A stretch of DNA of 32,514 bases from IMG/VR virus record IMGVR_UViG_3300021959_000211, positions 1 to 32,514 of that record; one strand, 5' to 3'. The notes beneath the pieces are model-generated. The model ran no database searches, had not been told where the DNA came from, and saw nothing but the letters and a program-made list of their open reading frames with translations. This document shows, in pieces, positions 12,996-21,210 of this stretch. The DNA is from a virus. The translations under genes and the position numbers were made by a program. Each line of letters opens with the position of its first letter. The first letter of the stretch is position 1.

Positions 12996-13231
12996 ACTAT
13001 CATCCTACGGCCAAATGGACTCAGTAGAGTCTCAAAGGCATCCTTCTGTTTTATCATAGTGACAAGCTCATCCTCGGTCTTGGCACCGTTCACATATAAC
13101 GAGTGTAGGAATACTATATCCCTTGCTGTAAAGCCGACACTCGCATAGTTTACAGCATCAGATACGGACTTTGGCATCTCATCCAAAGCCCGCATCATCA
13201 GCTCTCGTCTTTTAGTAGTTGCATCGACCAT
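12992..13231 (-). CDS. Small helical phage protein
   Basis: A 79-residue protein from the ATG at 13231 (MVDATTKRRELMMRALDEMP, then VGFTARDIVFLHSLYVNGAK). The frame is open further upstream to 13342 but that part overlaps the lipoprotein gene in another frame and is low in complexity, so I prefer the shorter form; its ribosome site is weak. The sequence is helix-rich and might be a DNA-binding helical bundle, but this is not supported by a motif. Confidence 0.6.
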   Translation of the reverse strand: MVDATTKRRELMMRALDEMPKSVSDAVNYASVGFTARDIVFLHSLYVNGAKTEDELVTMIKQKDAFETLLSPFGRRMIV

Positions 13232-13631
13232 AGCGAGCACACGAGTAGGCCTGCTTCTCGGCCTGGATCTGCTGTTGGTGCATACGTTCTGCATGACCGC
13301 GTTCACAGGCTGCACGTACACCAGGATTGCTGTGATGGCCACAAAGTCCAGCGGTAGGATAGGTATAGATTACCGGAGCCGGATGACCATGGTGATGATT
13401 ACCGCTTTGGTTCTGATTGGAAAGTTCCTGACCGACCAGAACACCGATCACGGCACCAGTGGCGGTAGCAATAGTTTTACCGGAACCTTTACCGATCTGA
13501 TTACCAATAATACCACCAGCAACACCACCGATGACAGGGCCGACATAATTATCACCAGCACTAGCGGTCTGACAACCAGTAGTCATCAGTAGTGCACCAA
13601 TAGCTGCAACGGAAAGAATTTTCTTATTCAT
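13212..13631 (-). CDS. Glycine-zipper 2TM lipoprotein (17 kDa antigen-like)
   Basis: A 139-residue exported protein. Residues 1-19 form a lipoprotein signal with Cys20 in LLMTTGCQTASA. Residues about 31-67 are a glycine zipper (VIGGVAGGIIGNQIGKGSGK then TGAVIGVLVGQ), the two-helix domain of the Rickettsia 17 kDa antigen and OmpA-linked lipoproteins. The C-terminal part is His- and Cys-rich. GGAG precedes the ATG and a late-type promoter motif lies upstream. A phage lipoprotein on the host envelope could block superinfection or help lysis; the role is not shown by the sequence. The family is common in proteobacterial chromosomes, so it may be captured from a host. Confidence 0.88.
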   Translation of the reverse strand: MNKKILSVAAIGALLMTTGCQTASAGDNYVGPVIGGVAGGIIGNQIGKGSGKTIATATGAVIGVLVGQELSNQNQSGNHHHGHPAPVIYTYPTAGLCGHHSNPGVRAACERGHAERMHQQQIQAEKQAYSCARYGRCNY

Positions 13632-13648
13632 AACAGTCTCCTTTTTCC

Positions 13649-13657
13649 TATTTATTA
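13649..13657 (-). promoter_or_regulatory. Candidate late promoter before the lipoprotein gene
   Basis: TAATAAATA on the minus strand lies 18 bases before the ATG of the lipoprotein gene and overlaps the stop codon of the gene upstream. The same nine bases occur at 9443-9435, also just before a small membrane-protein gene. Confidence 0.4.
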
Positions 13658-14023
13658 GGCTACTTTACGAAGTACTTCTTCGCTCGGCAGTTCACCGAAG
13701 CCAAAGGAGTCAACATAGTAGTAAATCCCAGTGTTCGGATCAAACACCAGATCACCAACCGATACACTGTGCATCCGATCAAGGCGCTCGATCTTTTCTT
13801 CCGGGCCCATGTTGCCGATATGGAAGACCTGCTCAAGATTTTCAGCCTCAATCTTAGCGACAGGCTTGTACATGTCGAAGACATCCAGGATAGCCTCAGG
13901 ATTCGGCTGGATATTTGCACGGAGAGACTTGATGTAGAACTCAGGATATTCACCCTTCGATGCGTTAACTTCGTCAACCTGAGCATCGGTCAGGTTAATC
14001 TGGAGGATCGTATACTTGGTCAT
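13655..14023 (-). CDS. Conserved phage protein of 122 residues
   Basis: Starts MTKYTILQINLTDAQVDEVN. The C-terminal half has VFHIGNMGPEEKIERLDRMH followed by SVSVGDLVFDPNTGIYYYVD, a segment I recall in small conserved proteins of phages and some bacteria (often linked with YodL/DUF-type proteins). ATG at 14023 has AAGGA at a fitting distance; a longer frame from 14047 is less likely. It is the first gene after the divergent promoter pair at 14054-14212. Function unknown. Confidence 0.78.
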   Translation of the reverse strand: MTKYTILQINLTDAQVDEVNASKGEYPEFYIKSLRANIQPNPEAILDVFDMYKPVAKIEAENLEQVFHIGNMGPEEKIERLDRMHSVSVGDLVFDPNTGIYYYVDSFGFGELPSEEVLRKVA

Positions 14024-14053
14024 GTTAGTTTCCTTATCAATCATCATAGTTAG

Positions 14054-14082
14054 ATTTTACCATAAAAATTTAATTATGTAAA
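14054..14082 (-). promoter_or_regulatory. Divergent sigma70-like promoter, leftward
   Basis: On the minus strand TTTACA (14082-14077), a 17-base spacer and TAAAAT (14059-14054) precede the gene at 13655-14023. Each hexamer differs from consensus at one base. It forms a divergent pair with the rightward promoter 100 bases away, in the most A/T-rich intergenic stretch of the window. Confidence 0.6.
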
Positions 14083-14183
14083 CAAAAAAGTGAATTTTTT
14101 TATCAAACAAAAACAATGGCTTGTGATTTTTTTAGAGTTTTTTAAGCTATTGATACTGTTATATTTTTTTTATAACTTTTTTG

Positions 14184-14212
14184 TTGACATTATTTCGAGA
14201 GTATGATAGAAT
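14184..14212 (+). promoter_or_regulatory. Strong sigma70-like promoter, rightward
   Basis: TTGACA (14184-14189), 17 bases, TAGAAT (14207-14212). It lies 24 bases before the start of the lone plus-strand gene. The hexamers and spacing are the same as in the minus-strand promoter at 5611-5639. Confidence 0.75.
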
Positions 14213-14235
14213 GCATATATGATAAGGAAAAGCAA

Positions 14236-14730
14236 ATGACTGTATATGTTGATATGGATGGTGTGATTGCCGACTTCTTCACAGAGTTGGCTCGCACCCA
14301 TGGTGTGAAACACTGGAAGGATATTCCAAACAAGGAAGAATCCATTATGGCTCTGGGAGGTACCGATTTCTTTGGTCGTCTCCCAAAGTTTCCCACATCA
14401 GATGAGCTGATTCGATTCGTCGATGATGCCACAGATGGCGAATGGTGTATCCTTTCAGCTCCTCTTCGTGGTGATTACGATAACTCATCCATGTGGAAAC
14501 GGGTTTGGTTGGATAAGAATAACTACTATCCATCTGAAGCCATCTTCACCAGTGGCAAGCAAAAATATGCGACTGAAAACGGTCAGCCGAACATTCTGAT
14601 TGATGACAAGCCAGAGAACATTGATGCTTGGATCAAGAATGGTGGTATCGGCATCCGTTATCAGGCTACTGAAGATTCTCTTGAATCTTTGAAAGAGAAG
14701 ATCGAGAGTGCACTAGCCCTAACGGACTAG
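14236..14730 (+). CDS. HAD-family 5'(3')-deoxyribonucleotidase-like protein
   Basis: A 164-residue protein of the HAD superfamily. Motif I DMDGVIADF (residues 6-14) with both aspartates is intact; motif II is the Ser in CILSAPLR; the KQKYATENG Lys and LIDDKPENI (motif IV, two aspartates) follow. The layout is that of the NT5C-type 5'(3')-deoxyribonucleotidases of phages, which dephosphorylate dNMPs. I chose the ATG at 14236, which follows AAGGA. It is the only plus-strand gene among minus-strand genes, has its own strong early promoter, and overlaps the 3' end of the next gene tail to tail by 65 bases. Confidence 0.85.
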   Translation: MTVYVDMDGVIADFFTELARTHGVKHWKDIPNKEESIMALGGTDFFGRLPKFPTSDELIRFVDDATDGEWCILSAPLRGDYDNSSMWKRVWLDKNNYYPSEAIFTSGKQKYATENGQPNILIDDKPENIDAWIKNGGIGIRYQATEDSLESLKEKIESALALTD

Positions 14731-15934
14731 TTCTCGTATCACCATAGTGATATACCGTCAGATTATCTCTATCATTTCCAGTACATGAGCGCCATGGGTC
14801 CACTACAATGGATCCTGGTGCGAATGGATACTTATCAAAATGTTTTGGCCAACCCAATAGATATGCAGTTGGTTTAATTTCCGGTGGTGCTACATTACCA
14901 TAAATCCCATTCGACATCTGTTCCTTGTCATATGTGACGCTGTAACCGAGTTTCTCGAGATAATATCCAACAAGGATAGATGGTGAACCAGCCAACTGAT
15001 CCACACCAGGCTTAAATCCACATCCTAGGATAACGCACGGCATATCCTTTGGTACACCGACCTTCTCAAAATGTTTTGCAATGTTATTAGCTTGTTCCTC
15101 ACGAGCCTTCATAATTGCATCGAACAGATCATATCCAAAACCATGGCGTTCAGCAAATGATCGTAGGGCAATATTATCACGGGGATGGCAACCACCACCA
15201 TCACCAAGTCCAGCTGTCATATACTTTGGACCCATAATCCGATCCGTCGAATGCTTGAGAGCATCGGTAACTTTATCTACGTTCATATTACCCACAGCCA
15301 TTGCCGCATCCTGAATCATGTTGACGAGACAGAGTTTAGCAGTGATAAAGGTGTTGTAGAAGATCTTCATCGACTCGGCTTCTTCCCAAGTACCGATTTC
15401 GACTCTCGTCTCCTTTTCAAGCATGGGCTGATAAAAATCAGCGAGAAGTTTTGCATCACCAGTCGTTGAACCATCCTCGGTCCCGATCATAATCATTTCT
15501 GGGTTTTTCATATCCCATTTAACTGTACCTTGCGCAATAAGATATGGATTATAAATGAATCGACCTCTGGTGACGATAGGAGCGATCTCTCGTCGTACAG
15601 TACCAGGCAACATAGTACTAATCATGACAATGAGTGTACCCTCGTCAACGTACTGATCGACTTGAGTTGTAGCCTGGATTGCAATACTGTAGTCAAAATC
15701 CTTAGGCGGTAAATGGGACGTAGCATATCGCCCATCATAATCTGGATGATGAGCCGTTGGTACAGCAATAAAAACTATATCTTTACCACGAACTGCATCT
15801 GCAAGATTATATTCCATCTTAATAGTGGTGTCTGAGATTGGACGAACATCGTATCCAGTAACATCATAGTGTTCGCCAAGTACCTCAGCGGCATCCTTAC
15901 CGAGTTTGCCGACACCTACAAAACCAACTTTCAT
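14666..15934 (-). CDS. UDP-glucose/GDP-mannose dehydrogenase family protein
   Basis: A 422-residue nucleotide-sugar 6-dehydrogenase. The N-terminal NAD motif GVGKLG (7-12) is followed by STMLPGT (106-112). The central domain has EEAESMKIFYNTF (184-196), and the catalytic Cys249 lies in DGGGCHPRD. The C-terminal UDP-binding domain holds ILGCGFKPGVDQLAGSPS. Family members oxidise UDP-glucose, UDP-GlcNAc/ManNAc or GDP-mannose to uronic acids; the usual GGxCxPKD Lys is Arg here. It stands at the end of the glycan cluster and overlaps the nucleotidase gene. Confidence 0.9.
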   Translation of the reverse strand: MKVGFVGVGKLGKDAAEVLGEHYDVTGYDVRPISDTTIKMEYNLADAVRGKDIVFIAVPTAHHPDYDGRYATSHLPPKDFDYSIAIQATTQVDQYVDEGTLIVMISTMLPGTVRREIAPIVTRGRFIYNPYLIAQGTVKWDMKNPEMIMIGTEDGSTTGDAKLLADFYQPMLEKETRVEIGTWEEAESMKIFYNTFITAKLCLVNMIQDAAMAVGNMNVDKVTDALKHSTDRIMGPKYMTAGLGDGGGCHPRDNIALRSFAERHGFGYDLFDAIMKAREEQANNIAKHFEKVGVPKDMPCVILGCGFKPGVDQLAGSPSILVGYYLEKLGYSVTYDKEQMSNGIYGNVAPPEIKPTAYLLGWPKHFDKYPFAPGSIVVDPWRSCTGNDRDNLTVYHYGDTRTSPLGLVHSRSSLSKIQENLQ

Positions 15935-15935
15935 T

Positions 15936-16559
15936 TTAAAATCCCCATGCTAATAAGTTACCTTTATCATTGACCTCCTGCCAATTTTGTTTAAAGGCAC
16001 CTAGGTCGGTTGAAAATGAGCAGTCATTGAAACCTGCCCTCTTGAATTTATCTTTCCACCAATCAATATCCTCACGAATATAATGAGACTGATCCATCTC
16101 ATATGCTGGTATAATGTATTTACCATTTTTACCAAGAGGTATGATAGCAAAGATATACTTGCATCTCTCTCTGAGAATCTCCATTTGTCTATCAAGACTG
16201 TCATATGGAATGTGCTCTAGAATATCCTTTGCCAATAGATAATCACTATATATAAAATCGTTTGAATACGGCTCAATAGCTTTGACTGATCCATTGATCT
16301 CTTTCGGTGCTTGACTGATTGCATATTTGGAAATATCTACGCCGTGAGCCTGAACACCAAGTAGTTTTAATGCATAAACGAGATAACCTTTAGCACAGCC
16401 AAAATCCATAACAGTATCACCAGGCTGAATATCAAGAAATCTGACAACGTGATGAGCCAATGGAATGGTAAGCTCCGGAATCCAACGATAGTTCTGATAC
16501 AATGATTTTCCACTTTGCGGACCACTTTCGTAATAACTTTTATCAAAGAAATCATTCAT
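15936..16559 (-). CDS. Class I SAM-dependent methyltransferase
   Basis: A 207-residue methyltransferase with SAM motif I MDFGCAKGYL (51-60), motif II-like HGVDISKYA (about 72-80) and a post-motif LAKDILEHIP (about 108-117). This form is common in glycan clusters, where it methylates sugars or sugar-linked groups. TAATG links it with the radical SAM gene upstream. The acceptor cannot be told. Confidence 0.88.
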   Translation of the reverse strand: MNDFFDKSYYESGPQSGKSLYQNYRWIPELTIPLAHHVVRFLDIQPGDTVMDFGCAKGYLVYALKLLGVQAHGVDISKYAISQAPKEINGSVKAIEPYSNDFIYSDYLLAKDILEHIPYDSLDRQMEILRERCKYIFAIIPLGKNGKYIIPAYEMDQSHYIREDIDWWKDKFKRAGFNDCSFSTDLGAFKQNWQEVNDKGNLLAWGF

Positions 16560-17899
16560 TAAACAAACTCTTCATGCATCAATGGCTTATCAAATTCCCC
16601 AATTCGATTCACTTTACCATTTACCCAATCATCAAGCATATTTACATTTTCTGTAAATACACAACCTGTACATCTATCACGTGCATTAAATTTTTGTTCG
16701 ATCTCATTATCAATAAAACCTAAAATATCAGATGCATGACAGAGCTGATATTCCTCGGCAAAGTGTTGATATCCATCATTCAGTACGACTGAGTCACAGG
16801 GATACACGGTTCCGGGTTTACCAGTTTCCTTATGAATTTCCTCGGATAGATATGGGCGAAAGTGAGCCTGATGGCATTTGCTTGATTGTGGTGCGCCATG
16901 GATCTTATACTGATGAAAGAAACGTGGATCGTTCAGTTCCTTTAGCGTATTATCTAACGAATGATGCTGACGAATAAGATCATATTGCGACAGCAAACAG
17001 TTTGGCAATAGACGGATGTACTTTGCTCCACAACGATCAGCAACCATAGATGCTTTGTTGAGTAGAGCAATACGATCGGTCATAATCTCGTCAGACTCCT
17101 CGTGTTCCACCGTATATACCATAGAACATCCAACAATCGTCTTGTCGTGGTCGATCTTATCCTGTGGTAGGCCGATAGTGTATTCCCACCCAGTAAAGAT
17201 ATTGATTGACACTCGGATCCACGAGAACAACTTCCAAACATCGTCATCGACTCGACGTGTTAGCGTTCCATTTGTAATGAGAGCAACAGAGAGATCCTGC
17301 TCCTTCAACCACCGTACAAGTTCATTGAAGTACTTGTATGCGGTTGGTTCACCACCACCTGTAAGAATAACTGCCTTTAGTCCGCGTGATTTAAGTTTGA
17401 GCACATAATCCCGAATGGTTTCCATATCAAGGCGGCTATGTGTATCGCGATATGTAACGGAGCAATACGGGCACTTAAGGTTACAGGTGCCCTCGGGTGA
17501 GATATGAGTTGAGATAACAGTATTAGGTCCACCTGATCTATAGTTAATCATCTGTTCGGCATGACGCCAAAACTTAATACCGGTCGAGGTATACTTATGT
17601 TCCTCCTCGCTCTTTTCTGGTATTACAAATTCTGCCGTTGTTTTATTTTTATAGAAGATAAAAACGTTTGAATAATTTTCACCATCTTCGATGCGATCAA
17701 GAATCTTATTTCCATATTCGAGATCAAGTGGAATTAACTTCGATACGTTATTATTATCGAGCAATTCATAATTTGAAATTCTATTATTGATTTTTCCTCT
17801 GGCTGCATATCGGTGAATTGTGTAATGACCATCAGTCTCTACCAAACTCACAACGCCTGCATCACCAGGTATGTTAATTTCTCGAATCACTTCACCCAT
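16559..17899 (-). CDS. Radical SAM protein with SPASM-like C-terminus
   Basis: A 446-residue protein. The [4Fe-4S] motif C-x3-C-x2-C is Cys139, Cys143, Cys146 (GTCNLKCPYCS), followed by the SAM-binding LTGGGEPTAY. Residues 1-110 are a separate N-terminal domain of unknown type. After the barrel, cysteines in YPCDSVV, YQLCHAS and DRCTGCVF form a SPASM-like auxiliary cluster set. SPASM enzymes modify peptides, but some act on sugars, and this one lies among glycosyltransferases. GGAG precedes the ATG; both ends overlap neighbours. Confidence 0.9.
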   Translation of the reverse strand: MGEVIREINIPGDAGVVSLVETDGHYTIHRYAARGKINNRISNYELLDNNNVSKLIPLDLEYGNKILDRIEDGENYSNVFIFYKNKTTAEFVIPEKSEEEHKYTSTGIKFWRHAEQMINYRSGGPNTVISTHISPEGTCNLKCPYCSVTYRDTHSRLDMETIRDYVLKLKSRGLKAVILTGGGEPTAYKYFNELVRWLKEQDLSVALITNGTLTRRVDDDVWKLFSWIRVSINIFTGWEYTIGLPQDKIDHDKTIVGCSMVYTVEHEESDEIMTDRIALLNKASMVADRCGAKYIRLLPNCLLSQYDLIRQHHSLDNTLKELNDPRFFHQYKIHGAPQSSKCHQAHFRPYLSEEIHKETGKPGTVYPCDSVVLNDGYQHFAEEYQLCHASDILGFIDNEIEQKFNARDRCTGCVFTENVNMLDDWVNGKVNRIGEFDKPLMHEEFV

Positions 17900-18710
17900 G
17901 ATGTAACTCCATTTGGTTCTTCATTTCAATTGGCATATTATATATATCCGCCTTCGGTATAAGGTGTTTCCACCTTTCTGAAATTTCTATATCAGCTGTG
18001 TCAGGCGTCCAGTTCAACCACTTATCTCTGTACCATTCCTGTGATGGAATGGAATCACCTATTGCAGCCGAAAAGTTAATAGCAGTCAGATGTTTGTATA
18101 GCATTGTCTTTGCATTAAGACAGAACCCAAAGTTATAGTTCTGAATATAGCTGCTAACGATCTGATGTTGTGGATGCCATGTACCAAAGTGAGTTGTAAA
18201 GTTTGGTATACGCTTTGGATTCCAAATCATAGGACCGATGCGATCGCGTTGTGGTACTCGCCAGTTGCAGTCCTTCCACAACTCAATTTGAGTGGTACCA
18301 AGACAAGGTATATCTTTTCTCTTGTCAAGTTCATCAAAGAGTGAATTGACCAAAGGTTTATAGAATACCATATCCGGTTCCATAAACAGCACAGACTCAG
18401 GTTGATACCCCATCTTATTTACACAGATATCGTAGTACATTCTGAATTGATTAGCAGGAGTGGTAACCTCATGTCTGAAATAGTCAATCTTTTGCTTTGC
18501 CTTATAGTTATCATACATGAACTGAAATACGTCCTCGTGTAAACAAGGCATTGGGACTTCAGACCCAAGATAGTTTACGGTATCCTTCACTACCCAAGGA
18601 TTGATTGAATAGATGACAAAGATCTTATCGACTGAGTTTTTAATGGAATCAATTGATTGCTTTAAAAAGTCAATGCCATAATGAATACGATAGATTGCCC
18701 ACCTTTTCAT
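17892..18710 (-). CDS. GT-A-type glycosyltransferase-like protein
   Basis: A 272-residue protein with an N-terminal VDKIFVIYS strand and the segment SVLFMEPDMVFYKPL (about 125-139), where EPDM stands where GT-A enzymes have their DxD metal site. A later HPQHQIVSSYIQNYNFGF follows. No signal peptide or membrane segment. It is probably a sugar transferase using a nucleotide sugar; the family cannot be fixed. The end overlaps the radical SAM gene by 8 bases. Confidence 0.75.
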   Translation of the reverse strand: MKRWAIYRIHYGIDFLKQSIDSIKNSVDKIFVIYSINPWVVKDTVNYLGSEVPMPCLHEDVFQFMYDNYKAKQKIDYFRHEVTTPANQFRMYYDICVNKMGYQPESVLFMEPDMVFYKPLVNSLFDELDKRKDIPCLGTTQIELWKDCNWRVPQRDRIGPMIWNPKRIPNFTTHFGTWHPQHQIVSSYIQNYNFGFCLNAKTMLYKHLTAINFSAAIGDSIPSQEWYRDKWLNWTPDTADIEISERWKHLIPKADIYNMPIEMKNQMELHHG

Positions 18711-18712
18711 AA

Positions 18713-19438
18713 TTAATATCTTTCGTTTGGTCCATCCATCATCTGCAAGAGGGTAAGAGCCGCTTTTGCTCTTTCTTCAGCTGATTGTTCGAAGATTACT
18801 TTATCGAGTTCATAAAGGTTACCACGTTCTGTAGTTCTGTTACGTTGAGTGGTTTCATCGGCGCCAGATTTACCAGTGGTAAAATGTAGATGCTCATTTA
18901 CGACGTTTGGAATAAAGTGAGTCCGACCAATTCTTTTTGCGATGTCGAAGGTCCACGTGTCGTTGTAACCAAAATTGAAAATCCCTGGCGCAAAGTAGCC
19001 CAGTGTCTCGTACCACACACGCGATACGATTGGAAAGGCGCAGTGATTCGAGCCATTGATTAAATCTTCGAACCACATGCAATAGATATGATCTGGAAAT
19101 TTCTCTATCTCCTTATCAAGTAAAAGATCCCAATCCTGAGTACGATAGAGCATGTCATCATTACCCATAATTAAAACATCGGCACCATCATCAATAGCCT
19201 TCTGTGCAATGACATTCCAGGATTTGGAGACTGATTGTGGCTCACCAATGCAATTGATATTATTTACAGGTTGTTTACGCTGATACTCTTCATAAGCCTT
19301 AATACGAGGATCATCTGAATCAATATAGTTATATGTAAAGACTCGACCCTTATCATTTGCAAGACCATGAACTGACTGAATAAAACTATCAAGTCGACCT
19401 GGTCTCTGACGACTTGGTGTTAAGATTGCAAATTTCAT
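18713..19438 (-). CDS. GT2-like glycosyltransferase
   Basis: A 241-residue protein starting MKFAILTPSRQRPGRLDSFI, the N-terminal strand and loop of GT-A/GT2 enzymes. The metal motif is in ADVLIMGNDDML (near 87-98). A C-terminal FNFGYNDTWTFDIAKRIG corresponds to the acceptor-side ED-like region. Start at 19438 overlaps the upstream stop (ATGA). Part of the run of three transferase-like genes. Confidence 0.82.
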   Translation of the reverse strand: MKFAILTPSRQRPGRLDSFIQSVHGLANDKGRVFTYNYIDSDDPRIKAYEEYQRKQPVNNINCIGEPQSVSKSWNVIAQKAIDDGADVLIMGNDDMLYRTQDWDLLLDKEIEKFPDHIYCMWFEDLINGSNHCAFPIVSRVWYETLGYFAPGIFNFGYNDTWTFDIAKRIGRTHFIPNVVNEHLHFTTGKSGADETTQRNRTTERGNLYELDKVIFEQSAEERAKAALTLLQMMDGPNERY

Positions 19439-20154
19439 AGTTTCCAATAATCTCCTATCCAAGGATTCGCAACGAATTCAACTCCCCACGGAAATGTTGA
19501 TTCCGGGCCAATTGCCTCGTGTGGCCGTGGTGTGCCATGGAAGCAAATAATCGCAGTCTCATCATCTAAACCAGTTTCATATATTTGATACTTATAAGAC
19601 TTTAACTTACCTGGCCAGGTGTGTTGAAATAGGTGTATTGGTAAAGCCAGTTGTCGGAAAATATCATGTAGCAGTTCACCATCACCACGGATTTTATGTA
19701 GAATTTCTTCCTGCCTATCCACAAAAATATCGTAAATAAAATGAGCCCAATCCCTATCCCATGCCATTACACCCGATTGGAAAACATTATGGTATTGAGT
19801 TCCATCTTCAAATCTATTATTTACTCCAAGATTTTCAATGCCCATAAATTCGCCTTCATCCCAATTTAGAAAGAAGTCGATGTTACCAGTGATTACTGTA
19901 TCAAGATCGAGATAAACAACTCGTTTATCAAGTACATTATTATATGTATGGTGCTTTGAAAAAAGATAGAGTTTATTCCACCATCCGTTCAGACCTTCGG
20001 GTAGTGGATATGTGTCAATGCCATCAATCGGCGTATCAGTAAAAGCCTTGAAGTTAAATGGTGCAGTGGTATTTCTCTCTACCATTGCCTTCAAAATACG
20101 AACATAATCATCCGAGTACTCAGTTCCCCACTTAACACACACGACATCAACCAC
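19435..20154 (-). CDS. GT8-like glycosyltransferase
   Basis: A 239-residue GT-A protein with the metal-binding motif VVYLDLDTVITGN (Asp83 and Asp85), preceded by WNKLYLFSK. A C-terminal CFHGTPRPHE carries the His-Gly pair seen in GT8 and related retaining enzymes. The start is a GTG: the one at 20154 has AGGTGG six bases before it; another at 20163 is possible. It overlaps the cupin gene by 8 bases. Substrate unknown. Confidence 0.82.
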   Translation of the reverse strand: MVDVVCVKWGTEYSDDYVRILKAMVERNTTAPFNFKAFTDTPIDGIDTYPLPEGLNGWWNKLYLFSKHHTYNNVLDKRVVYLDLDTVITGNIDFFLNWDEGEFMGIENLGVNNRFEDGTQYHNVFQSGVMAWDRDWAHFIYDIFVDRQEEILHKIRGDGELLHDIFRQLALPIHLFQHTWPGKLKSYKYQIYETGLDDETAIICFHGTPRPHEAIGPESTFPWGVEFVANPWIGDYWKL

Positions 20155-20497
20155 GAGTACCACCTACCGTTTTACGTACAATGTCTTCAGAAATTTCATT
20201 CAAATAGTAGACCTCAAGAGCCTGGGCTGGCACGTCGTCAGTCTTGAACATATGATACTCATTCGGAGCTACGGATGTGAATTGACCCTGAAAGAGAGTC
20301 GTTGTATCTACAAGATCGTAGTCGTTCTTATGTACCTCGATATGGAGCTTACCCTTGATCACATAGAACATATTATATTTAAACTCATGTTTATGTAACG
20401 AGCATTGTGATCTTGGATTAATATCGATTCGATGAACTTCGATCATTGAAGTTACCAATAGAGATTCAGTCGTTCCCCAAATTTTTCCTTGCTTCAT
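20147..20497 (-). CDS. Single-domain cupin
   Basis: A 116-residue cupin with the metal-binding motif 1 region CSLHKHEFKYNMFYVIKG (about 33-50; His35, His37) and motif 2 APNEYHMF (about 77-84). It resembles the C-terminal cupin of the nucleotidyltransferase fusion at 8373-9143 and MPI type II proteins. In a glycan cluster it may be a sugar isomerase or epimerase. It heads the minus-strand run of sugar genes. Confidence 0.83.
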   Translation of the reverse strand: MKQGKIWGTTESLLVTSMIEVHRIDINPRSQCSLHKHEFKYNMFYVIKGKLHIEVHKNDYDLVDTTTLFQGQFTSVAPNEYHMFKTDDVPAQALEVYYLNEISEDIVRKTVGGTRG

Positions 20498-20645
20498 TAT
20501 ATAGTCGCTCTTCTCTCATTTTACGAATGATAAACATATCCCATGATTCACCAGGATTGCCGATTGTAGATCTTTTATCAAACTTATCTATATTATATTT
20601 TATTCTGAGTTCTTTGTCAACAAGTGACGACGATTTATTTTGCAT
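20466..20645 (-). CDS. Small basic ORF of 59 residues
   Basis: A frame from an ATG at 20645 (MQNKSSSLVDKELRIKYNID, then NPGESWDMFIIRKMREERLY) ending at 20466, overlapping the GIY-YIG gene by 46 bases and the cupin by 32 bases in other frames. It is the only frame that fills the 102-base gap between these genes. No strong ribosome site is seen, so it is likely but not certain. Confidence 0.5.
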   Translation of the reverse strand: MQNKSSSLVDKELRIKYNIDKFDKRSTIGNPGESWDMFIIRKMREERLYNEARKNLGND

Positions 20646-21022
20646 CCGATAAATTCATTATAATATTCTTCTGGTTTCAATAAACAGTCTGTTTCAAACT
20701 GTAACTTGGCTTCATAATAACTCATTTGACCTTTTGATTTACACAATCGTAAGATTTCACGATGAAACATCTCCGGGCCAAATTTCTCAACAAGCATCTT
20801 AACAGTCTCGCTTGACCCATAATAGGACTGCCAGTCTGTTTCCACTATCTTGGTTCTCTTTCGCTTCATGCCTTTCAGTGGTGGCATCTTGCGTTTTGAT
20901 ATTAATCCCTTCTTACCAATATATTTTATTCCATTACAAGTATCGGTTATACAATATACAAAACCGATATTATCTTCAATCATTTCACTGGTAAAAGGTT
21001 CTCCATTATAGTACCATGTCAT
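20600..21022 (-). CDS. GIY-YIG-type endonuclease
   Basis: A 140-residue protein. GFVYCITDTCNGIKYIGKKG (about 20-39) corresponds to the GIY-YIG core (FVY...YIG) and is followed by basic residues and the helical YYEAKLQFETDC with the catalytic-type Glu near 103. T4-like phages use such enzymes as homing endonucleases or host-DNA nucleases (T4 DenA is one). A conserved C-terminal EFIGCKINRRHL is typical for the stand-alone phage form. Overlaps the zinc-ribbon gene by ATGA. Confidence 0.78.
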   Translation of the reverse strand: MTWYYNGEPFTSEMIEDNIGFVYCITDTCNGIKYIGKKGLISKRKMPPLKGMKRKRTKIVETDWQSYYGSSETVKMLVEKFGPEMFHREILRLCKSKGQMSYYEAKLQFETDCLLKPEEYYNEFIGCKINRRHLLTKNSE

Positions 21023-21198
21023 TCGTATTCATCATTATCTGGATCATCCCAGTCATCTAGTTCATCTTCGTCTTCATCCCAAAGTAAATCAGCACCACAG
21101 AAAGGACAATATACAGGCTCGTGTTCTTCTTCATCAAATTTAATTTCGAAGTCTGCAAGACAGTCGTTGCACAATAATTGTTGTTTTACTGGCGCCAT
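21019..21198 (-). CDS. Small zinc-ribbon protein with acidic tail
   Basis: A 59-residue protein. Two C-x2-C pairs (Cys10, Cys13; Cys31, Cys34 in CPFCGADLL) form a zinc ribbon, and the last 20 residues are nearly all Asp, Glu, Trp and Tyr. Start ATG at 21198 has AAGGAAGGG upstream. Such proteins often bind RNA polymerase or nucleic acid; function here is unknown. It follows nrdB. Confidence 0.8.
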   Translation of the reverse strand: MAPVKQQLLCNDCLADFEIKFDEEEHEPVYCPFCGADLLWDEDEDELDDWDDPDNDEYE

Positions 21199-21210
21199 TT
21201 ATACCCTTCC

